Of a stretch of DNA of 11,953 nt, positions 6,618-11,953 are shown piece by piece. Within the stretch, counting starts at the first letter, position 1. Each line of letters begins with the position of its first letter. Position numbers and translations under genes: made by a program. The notes under the pieces were generated by a model. It searched no databases. It was not told the DNA's origin and was given only the letters and a program-made list of their open reading frames with translations. The stretch covers positions 1 to 11,953 of the forward strand of contig CBDTYW010000099.1 in NCBI GenBank assembly GCA_965364735.1. The letters are read 5' to 3'. Source of the DNA: CBDTYW01 sp965364735 (GTDB lineage: Bacteria; Actinomycetota; Nitriliruptoria; Nitriliruptorales; Nitriliruptoraceae).

Positions 6618-6935
6618 CGTTCCCGAGTGATGTCGCGCCGTTCCAGCGCGGCGACGCGACGGCTCGAGGACCGCGGTCGGTGTGGCCCGACCACGTCACT
6701 CCTCCCGTGTCGGCCGCAACCACACAGAGTGGAGGCCATCACGGAAAGTGGCGGAAAGACGACGCCCTCCTGGAGGGAAGATCCACCACAGCAGGTCACG
6801 CCATGCTGGGACCGAACGCGGGATCGACGTCGACATCCGCCTGATCCGGTGAGCCCTCGCAGCCGTTTGCGCGGAAGTCGGGGCGGTGTTCTCGTAGGCT
6901 CGCGGAAATGTGATGTCGGCAGGTCGGGAGCGCGT
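6618..6935 (+). promoter_or_regulatory. Intergenic leader of the nucleoside ABC operon, no gene seen
   Basis: No convincing gene is seen in this stretch. It holds two CGGAAAG copies exactly 10 bases apart (6742-6748 and 6752-6758), a 6-bp hairpin GGTCGG/CCGACC (6675-6680 with 6687-6692), an almost loopless inverted repeat CCCTCC/GGAGGG (6765-6777), and the palindrome TCGACGTCGA (6824-6833). TAGGCT at 6895-6900 fits an actinobacterial -10 box; the nearest -35-like TTGCGC (6867-6872) is 22 bases away, which is too far for a standard promoter. The spacing and repeats suggest a regulated start region, but no regulator can be named. Confidence 0.4.
6926..6930 (+). promoter_or_regulatory. Ribosome binding site deciding the start at GTG 6936
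   Basis: GGGAG lies five bases before GTG 6936. It places the start directly before the first beta strand of the ATPase fold and excludes the long in-frame upstream extension from 6627. Confidence 0.75.
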
Positions 6936-8483
6936 GTGAAGGTCGAGCTCAAGGGAGTCACCAAACGGTTCCCTGGTGGGGTCATCGCGAACGAGGACGT
7001 CGATCTGACCGTCGAGGCTGGCGAGGTCCTTGGGCTGCTCGGCGAGAACGGCGCCGGCAAGTCGACGCTGATGAACTGCCTCTACGGGCTCTACCAGCAG
7101 GAGGAGGGACAGATCCTCCTCGACGGCGTCCCCGTCAGCTTCCGAGGCCCGAACGATGCGATCGACGCAGGCATCGGGATGGTTCACCAGCACTTCATGC
7201 TCGTCCCCGTCTTCACGGTCGCGGAGAACCTGATGCTCGGCGTCGAGCCGACCGGGCGGTTCGGCAAGCTCGACGTCGAGGAAGCCCGGCGCCGCATCAC
7301 CGAGCTCGCCGAGCGGTACTCCCTGCACGTCGACCCGGACGCGCTCGTCGAAGACCTGCCCGTCGGCGTCCAGCAGCGCGCCGAGATCCTCAAGGCGCTC
7401 TACCGCGACGCGGACTGCCTCATCCTCGACGAGCCGACCGCCGTCCTGACGCCCGCCGAGATCGACGAGTTCATCGAGATCGTCCGATCCCTCAGGGACG
7501 CCGGCAAGTCGATCATCTTCATCACCCACAAGCTGGCCGAGATCCGCGCGATCGCCGACCGGGTCATCGTGCTGCGGCGCGGGCGGGTCGTCGGAGAAGC
7601 CAACCCCCGCGAGGTCACCAAGCAGCAGCTCGCGACCATGATGGTGGGACGCGAGGTCAAGCTCACCGTCGACAAGGCGCCGGCCACGCCCGGCGAGCCC
7701 GTGCTCGAGGTCCGCGGGCTGGTGGTGGACAACGCCCACGGGCATCGCGCCGTCGGCGCGCGTGGCGGCCTCGACCTGACCGTGCACCGCGGCGAGATCG
7801 TCGTCGTCGCCGGTGTGCAGGGCAACGGGCAGACCGAGCTCGCCCGCGCGATCACCGGCCTCGCGACGCCGAGCGCCGGCACGATCACGCTCGAGGGCGA
7901 GGACGTCACCGGCCTCGGCTCACACGAGCTGTTCGCCCGCGGGATCGCCCACGTCCCGGAGGACCGTCAGGTCGACGGGCTCATCGGCACGTTCCCCGTC
8001 CAGGACAACCTGATCCTCAACACGTGGACCGACGAGCGCTTCACCACCAACCGCGTCGTCCACGACCGCCCGGCGATCGTCGGCTTCGCCCATCAGGCCG
8101 TCGCCGACTTCGACATCCGGCCGACGAACATCGACGCCCACGCCGGGACGCTGTCCGGCGGCAACCAACAGAAGGTCATCGTCGCGCGCGAGTTCGACCA
8201 CGCCCATCGGCTGCTGGTCGCCTCACAGCCCACCCGCGGCCTCGACGTGGGCTCCATCCAGTACATCCACGGCCAGATCGTCCGGCTGCGCGACGAAGGG
8301 CGGGGCGTGCTGATCGTCTCGACCGAGCTCGATGAGGTCCTGGCCCTCGGCGACCGAATCGTCGTGATGTACGAGGGCGAGATCGTCGGCATCCTCGACC
8401 AGGCCGACGCAACCCGTGAACGCCTCGGCCTGCTGATGGCCGGCCATCGGGAGACCGCCCCGACCGCAGGGGCGACGTCATGA
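6936..8483 (+). CDS. Nucleoside ABC importer, double ATP-binding protein
   Basis: 515 residues with two ABC domains, as in the RbsA/NupA type of sugar and nucleoside importers. Domain 1 has Walker A GENGAGKS (36-43), Q-loop HQHFML (84-89), a divergent signature LPVGVQQR (141-148), Walker B CLILDEP (161-167) and switch His198. Domain 2 has a degenerate Walker A (VQGNGQTE, 294-301, no GKS/T), a good signature LSGGNQQK (406-413), and Walker B LLVASQPT (426-433) in which Ser-Gln replaces Asp-Glu. One hydrolysing and one degenerate site is normal for this family, so this is not damage. GTG 6936 has GGGAG five bases upstream and places the start just before the first strand; the longer in-frame extension from 6627 lacks conserved features. 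The TGA stop overlaps the next ATG at 8480-8483. Confidence 0.92.
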   Translation: MKVELKGVTKRFPGGVIANEDVDLTVEAGEVLGLLGENGAGKSTLMNCLYGLYQQEEGQILLDGVPVSFRGPNDAIDAGIGMVHQHFMLVPVFTVAENLMLGVEPTGRFGKLDVEEARRRITELAERYSLHVDPDALVEDLPVGVQQRAEILKALYRDADCLILDEPTAVLTPAEIDEFIEIVRSLRDAGKSIIFITHKLAEIRAIADRVIVLRRGRVVGEANPREVTKQQLATMMVGREVKLTVDKAPATPGEPVLEVRGLVVDNAHGHRAVGARGGLDLTVHRGEIVVVAGVQGNGQTELARAITGLATPSAGTITLEGEDVTGLGSHELFARGIAHVPEDRQVDGLIGTFPVQDNLILNTWTDERFTTNRVVHDRPAIVGFAHQAVADFDIRPTNIDAHAGTLSGGNQQKVIVAREFDHAHRLLVASQPTRGLDVGSIQYIHGQIVRLRDEGRGVLIVSTELDEVLALGDRIVVMYEGEIVGILDQADATRERLGLLMAGHRETAPTAGATS

Positions 8484-9673
8484 GCGAGCTGACGCCCCCA
8501 CCCGCCGCCAACGAGCCGACGATCGAGGATCCGCTCGACGGTACGCCCGGCCCGCCGATCGGAGGCCCCGCCCCTGCAGGGACCCCGATGGCCGAGCGGC
8601 TGCGCGCCACCGCCCGTTCGATGGTCGTCCCGGTGCTCGGCATCTTCACGTCGCTCGTCATCGGCGGGCTGCTCATCTGGCTCACCGCGCCCGAAGCCGG
8701 CTTCGCCGGAGCGCTCGACGCGATCCAGTCACTGGTCACCGGCTCGGTCGGATCCCGCTCCGCCTTCGCCGAGACGCTCGTCAACGCCGTCCCGCTGTGC
8801 TTTGCGGGGCTGTCCGTCGCGCTCGCGTTCCAGGCCGGGCTGTTCAACATCGGGGCGTTCGGCCAGATCGTCTCCGGGACCGTCGCTGCGGCGTTCGTCG
8901 CGACGAACCTTGTCCTTCCCGCGATCATCCACCTCCCGCTCGCCGTGATCGCCGGCTTCCTCGGCGGAGCGCTCTGGGGCGGGATCGTCGGGCTGCTGAA
9001 GGCGCGGACCGGAGCACACGAGGTCATCACGACCATCATGCTGAACTTCGTGGCCGTGCGGACCGCCGACTTCCTGCTCACCACCTCGACGTTCCAGCGT
9101 GAGGGCCGCAACGACCCGATCTCGAAGATCGTCGCCGAGTCGGCACGGCTGCCGAAGATCACCGATCGGCTCTCGTGGTCGCTGCTGCTCGCGATCGCCG
9201 CGATCGTGCTGGTCGCGTTCTTCCTGAACCGGACCACCGGCGGGTTCCGGGTGCGTTCCGTCGGGGCGAACTCGCATGCCGCGACCTACGCCGGGATGGG
9301 CGTCGGGGCGACGTGGATCCTCTCGATGTCGCTGGCCGGCGGGCTGTCCGGGCTCGCGGGCGCGTCCAACCTGCTCGGCGTCGAGTACACGTTCTCCGGG
9401 GTCTTCCCGAACATCGGCTTCGACGCGATCGCGCTGGCGCTGCTTGGACGGGCACGCCCCGTCGGTGTCGCAGCCGCCGCCGTGCTCTTCGGCGCCCTGC
9501 GCACCGGAGCCGTCGCGATGCAGGCCAGCACCCAGACGCCGATCGACATCATCGTCGTCGTGCAGGGCCTCGTCATCGTGTTCGTCGCCGCGCCTGCGCT
9601 CGTCCGCGCGCTCTACCGGGTCAAGGACACGGGAGACCAAGGGCTCGGCCTCAACCTCGGATGGGGGTCCTGA
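8480..9673 (+). CDS. Nucleoside ABC importer permease 1 (NupP/BPD_transp_2 family)
   Basis: 397 residues. A Pro-rich cytoplasmic N-terminus (about 1-40) precedes many membrane segments, including about 48-69, 100-120, 133-150, 152-174, 231-249, 278-298, 313-341 and 354-375. Family-typical blocks are AFQAGLFNIGAFGQI (116-130), GAHEVITTIMLNFVA (178-192; the likely cytoplasmic contact with the ATPase) and GANSHAATYAGM (262-273). It would pair with the next gene product to form the membrane channel for nucleosides. ATG 8480 has AGGGG (8468-8472) seven bases upstream and overlaps the ATPase stop. The stop TGA (9671-9673) shares one base with the start of the second permease. Confidence 0.9.
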   Translation: MSELTPPPAANEPTIEDPLDGTPGPPIGGPAPAGTPMAERLRATARSMVVPVLGIFTSLVIGGLLIWLTAPEAGFAGALDAIQSLVTGSVGSRSAFAETLVNAVPLCFAGLSVALAFQAGLFNIGAFGQIVSGTVAAAFVATNLVLPAIIHLPLAVIAGFLGGALWGGIVGLLKARTGAHEVITTIMLNFVAVRTADFLLTTSTFQREGRNDPISKIVAESARLPKITDRLSWSLLLAIAAIVLVAFFLNRTTGGFRVRSVGANSHAATYAGMGVGATWILSMSLAGGLSGLAGASNLLGVEYTFSGVFPNIGFDAIALALLGRARPVGVAAAAVLFGALRTGAVAMQASTQTPIDIIVVVQGLVIVFVAAPALVRALYRVKDTGDQGLGLNLGWGS

Positions 9674-10965
9674 TGTCGACCGCGACACCCGTTGCAGGGA
9701 CCGGCCCCACCGTCCGCGCGAGCACGGCCTCCCCGGAGGCCCGCGCGAAGCGTCGCGCCCGCACCATCGGGCTGGTCTTCCTGGCCGCGGGGCTGACCGC
9801 GTTCTGGTTCTACGGGCTCAACGCCGAGGGGGGCGTGACCAGCGAGTTCCGCATGAACGTGCGGGGGACGTCGTTCCAGGTCCCCGACCTCAGCGTCCCC
9901 ACCCGCTCGACCGGGATCATGCTCGGCGCGCTCTGCGTCGGTCTCGGCGTCTTCCAGCTGATCCGAGGGTTCGGCCGCGCGACGGTGGCCGTCGGCACCG
10001 TCGTTGGCGTCGCCTTCGTCCTCGCGTTCCTCGCCTACTCGGCACGCGGTGACTCGATCGGATTCGTCGGGATGCTTCAGCAGACGATGGTCCGCGCCAC
10101 CCCGCTCACGCTCGGGGCGATCGCCGGGATCCTCTGCGAACGCTCCGGCATCATCAACATCGCCATCGAGGGGATGATGCTGACCGCGGCCTTCGCGGGT
10201 GCGGTCGTGGGCAGCGTCGCGTCGAACCTGTACATCGGTCTCGGGGCGGCGATCCTGGCCGGGGCGCTCGCCGGGCTCGCCCTCGCAGTGCTCTCCATCC
10301 GCTACCGCGTCGACCAGATCATCGGCGGCACCGCGGTCAACATCCTCGCCGCCGGGCTCACCGCGTTCGTCGCGAAGCAGCTCGGCTCGATCGACCGCGA
10401 GCTCGTTCGCGCCGGCACGTTCCACAAGCTGTCGCCGCCCCTGCTCGCCGACATCCCCGTCATCGGCCCGATCCTGTTCAACCAGTCGATCTTCGTCTAC
10501 GCGATGTACGCGTCGGTCGCGTGGTTCACGTTCGCGCTCTTCCGGACGCGCTGGGGCCTGCGCCTTCGCGCGGCCGGCGAGCACCCGAAAGCCGCGGACA
10601 CCGTCGGCATCAACGTGCCACGGACCCGCTACCTCGCGGTCATGCTGGGCGGGGCGATGGCCGGGCTCGCAGGCGCGTACTTCACGCTGGGATCGACCGG
10701 CTCGTTCGAGGAGAACATGACCTCGGGGCGCGGCTTCATCGCGCTCGCCGCGGTGCTGTTCGGGCGCTACCGCCCCGTCGGGGCGATGATCGCGGCGCTG
10801 CTGTTCGGCTTCGCCGAGTCGCTCCAGCCGGCGCTCGCGATCCTCGGCTCGCCGGTCCCGTCGCAGTTCCTCCAGATGGCGCCGTACCTCGTGACCGTGA
10901 TCGCGGTGGCGGGCTTCGTCGGGGCTGCGCGTCCGCCCGCCGCCGAGGGGAAGCCGTACCCGTGA
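9673..10965 (+). CDS. Nucleoside ABC importer permease 2 (NupQ/BPD_transp_2 family)
   Basis: 430 residues. An N-terminal part with three hydrophobic segments (about 31-48, 80-97, 105-123) precedes the family core, which starts near 135. Core signs are ATPLTLGAIAGILCERSGI (142-160), INIAIEGMML (161-170), VDQIIGGTAVNILA (213-226) and AAGEHPKAADTVGI (300-313). As I recall, the extra N-terminal segments are usual in actinobacterial relatives, whereas the core alone is closer to the ~300-residue Firmicutes form. ATG 9673 is chosen because a G-run (9663-9667) lies five bases upstream and the TGATG overlap fits coupling; ATG 9661 would add only four residues. The TGA stop overlaps GTG of cdd (10962-10965). 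Confidence 0.9.
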   Translation: MSTATPVAGTGPTVRASTASPEARAKRRARTIGLVFLAAGLTAFWFYGLNAEGGVTSEFRMNVRGTSFQVPDLSVPTRSTGIMLGALCVGLGVFQLIRGFGRATVAVGTVVGVAFVLAFLAYSARGDSIGFVGMLQQTMVRATPLTLGAIAGILCERSGIINIAIEGMMLTAAFAGAVVGSVASNLYIGLGAAILAGALAGLALAVLSIRYRVDQIIGGTAVNILAAGLTAFVAKQLGSIDRELVRAGTFHKLSPPLLADIPVIGPILFNQSIFVYAMYASVAWFTFALFRTRWGLRLRAAGEHPKAADTVGINVPRTRYLAVMLGGAMAGLAGAYFTLGSTGSFEENMTSGRGFIALAAVLFGRYRPVGAMIAALLFGFAESLQPALAILGSPVPSQFLQMAPYLVTVIAVAGFVGAARPPAAEGKPYP

Positions 10966-11366
10966 GCACCGAGCTGACCGTCGACTGGGCCGAGCTGCGC
11001 GCTGCCGCCGTCGCCGCAAGGGCCGGGGCCTACGCGCCGTACTCGAGCTATCCCGTCGGGGCGGCGGCGCTCGTCGACGACGGCCGGATCGTCTCCGGCT
11101 GCAACGTCGAGAACGCCTCCTACGGGCTGACGTTGTGCGCTGAGTGCGGGCTCGTCGGCGAGCTCGCCCGTACCGGCGGAGGTCGACTGCTGGCCTTCAT
11201 CGCCGTGGACGCTGACGGGGTCGCGATACCACCGTGTGGCCGCTGCCGCCAGCTGCTCGTCGAGTTCGCCGACATGACGATGCTGGTCGACACTCCGGAC
11301 GGCGCGACGACGCTCGGAGCGCTGCTCCCCTGGGCGTTCACCCCGTCGCGCCTGCACCGGGCCTGA
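10962..11366 (+). CDS. cdd: Cytidine deaminase
   Basis: 134 residues, the size of the small homotetrameric cytidine deaminases. The zinc site is complete: Cys59 and Glu61 in NVENASYGLTLCAE (48-61) and Cys92 and Cys95 in PCGRCRQ (91-97). Three Cys zinc ligands mark the tetrameric class. It converts cytidine and deoxycytidine to uridine and deoxyuridine in the cytoplasm. The GTG start at 10962 overlaps the preceding permease stop (GTGA); GAGGGG at 10945-10950 is 11 bases upstream, slightly far, so translation probably relies on coupling. The product feeds the phosphorylase encoded ten bases downstream, which supports pyrimidine nucleosides as at least one cargo of the importer. Confidence 0.95.
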   Translation: MSTELTVDWAELRAAAVAARAGAYAPYSSYPVGAAALVDDGRIVSGCNVENASYGLTLCAECGLVGELARTGGGRLLAFIAVDADGVAIPPCGRCRQLLVEFADMTMLVDTPDGATTLGALLPWAFTPSRLHRA

Positions 11367-11371
11367 AGGAG
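11366..11371 (+). promoter_or_regulatory. Strong ribosome binding site of deoA
   Basis: AAGGAG sits five bases before ATG 11377; its first base is the last base of the cdd stop codon. It is the best Shine-Dalgarno in the salvage operon, so deoA can initiate independently. Confidence 0.8.
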
Positions 11372-11376
11372 CCGCG

Positions 11377-11953
11377 ATGGCCACGTTCGCGATGCCCGAG
11401 CTCATCCGCCGCAAGCGCGACGGGGGGCGATTGGCCGACGACGAGATCCACTGGATCATCGCCGGGGTCACCGACGGGTCGGCGCCGGACGCACAGGTCG
11501 CCGCGTTGCTCATGGCGATCTTCTGGCGCGGGATGGATCCGGCAGAGCTCTCGACCTGGACGCGGGCGATGGTCGAGTCCGGGACGCGGCTCGACCTCTC
11601 CTCGCTGACCCGGCGCAGCGTCGACAAGCACTCGACCGGCGGAATCGGCGATGGCGTGTCGCTGATCCTGTGTCCGCTGATGGCCGCCTGCGGCGCAGCG
11701 GTCCCGCAGCTCTCGGGGCGCGGGCTCGGCCACACCGGCGGCACGCTCGACAAGCTCGAGTCGATCCCGGGCTGGCGGGCCGACCTGAGCGGAGCCGAGT
11801 TCATCCGGGTGCTCGATGAGGTCGGCGCGGTCATCTGTGCTGCGGGGCCGGACCTCGCCCCGGCGGACAAGCGGCTCTACGCGCTGCGTGACGTCACCGC
11901 GACCGTCGAGTCGATCCCGCTGATCGCGTCGTCGATCATGAGCAAGAAGATCG
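11377..11953 (+). CDS. deoA: Thymidine phosphorylase, N-terminal 192 residues (cut by window end)
   Basis: The frame is open from ATG 11377 to the right edge. Residues 83-92 are DKHSTGGIGD and 114-130 carry the GRGLGHTGGTLDKLESI block, both diagnostic of thymidine/pyrimidine-nucleoside phosphorylases. Compared with remembered E. coli DeoA active-site positions, the residues coincide without gaps: Lys84, His85, Ser86, Ser95, Ser113, Thr123, Arg171, Ser186 and Lys190. The enzyme cleaves thymidine or deoxyuridine with phosphate to free base plus deoxyribose-1-phosphate. The missing part would hold the rest of the alpha/beta domain and the C-terminal domain of a usual ~430-residue protein. It follows cdd by ten bases and completes the uptake-deamination-cleavage chain. 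Thymidine versus broader pyrimidine specificity cannot be decided here. Confidence 0.95.
   Translation, partial: MATFAMPELIRRKRDGGRLADDEIHWIIAGVTDGSAPDAQVAALLMAIFWRGMDPAELSTWTRAMVESGTRLDLSSLTRRSVDKHSTGGIGDGVSLILCPLMAACGAAVPQLSGRGLGHTGGTLDKLESIPGWRADLSGAEFIRVLDEVGAVICAAGPDLAPADKRLYALRDVTATVESIPLIASSIMSKKI

Noticed and set aside
6377..6844. 155-codon + strand frame overlapping the BMP gene end
   Set aside because: Ser/Arg-rich out-of-frame reading of BMP codons that runs through the hairpin; no start signal.
6627..6935. In-frame upstream extension of the nucleoside ATPase (103 extra residues)
   Set aside because: The translated stretch is Arg/Ser/Pro-rich without family similarity; GTG 6936 with GGGAG starts exactly at the ABC fold.
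7812..8235. Degenerate second ATP site of the nucleoside ATPase as a sign of pseudogenisation
   Set aside because: Loss of Walker A Lys and Walker B Asp-Glu in one half is usual in BMP/ribose-type double ATPases, and the frame is intact.
9613..11019. Open frame of 468 codons on the minus strand opposite permease 2
   Set aside because: Very charged, Arg/Asp/Glu-rich composition typical of the antisense of GC-rich membrane protein genes; no motif.
1..11953. tRNA genes, CRISPR arrays, insertion sequences, attachment sites
   Set aside because: No cloverleaf-like segment, regular repeat-spacer array, transposase gene or terminal inverted repeats were found on reading.

Overview
This is a high-GC window, and its codon use, gene families and promoter-like sites suggest an actinobacterium (Actinomycetota). 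The three cell-wall-binding type 2 (CWB2) repeats on a surface protein, together with the transporter families, would fit the Nitriliruptoria/Euzebya/Acidimicrobiia side of the phylum. That finer placement is a guess. All real genes lie on the + strand, and the long minus-strand open frames are GC-driven shadows.

Region 1 (1-2883) is an energy-coupling-factor (ECF) vitamin-type importer. It holds the C-terminal end of a likely EcfT membrane component, a double ATPase with both EcfA cassettes in one chain, and a hydrophobic S component that binds the substrate. Both junctions are ATGA start/stop overlaps, so this is one translationally coupled operon.

Region 2 (2884-5280) is the most interesting part. 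Directly after the S component is a well-formed cobalamin riboswitch (core about 2925-3027). It leads one monocistronic-looking gene for a 693-residue secreted protein: signal peptide, an alpha/alpha-barrel domain with prenyltransferase-type repeats (the fold class shared with mammalian intrinsic factor and transcobalamin), then three CWB2 repeats. A perfect 15-bp hairpin follows the gene. The simplest reading is a B12-repressed, wall-attached cobalamin-capture protein that works with the neighbouring ECF importer. Ligand and partnership are inferred; the riboswitch and domain order are visible.

Region 3 (5281-11953) is a nucleoside uptake and pyrimidine salvage locus: a BMP-family lipoprotein, a 401-nt gap with a hairpin and a second start region, a double ABC ATPase, two permeases, cytidine deaminase (cdd) and the first 192 residues of thymidine phosphorylase (deoA, cut by the window end). 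From the ATPase to cdd the genes overlap by 1-4 nt; deoA follows 10 nt later with a strong Shine-Dalgarno sequence. The lipoprotein would capture nucleosides, the ABC complex import them, Cdd deaminate cytidine/deoxycytidine, and DeoA release the base and (deoxy)ribose-1-phosphate.

No tRNA, rRNA, CRISPR array, insertion sequence or attachment site was seen.
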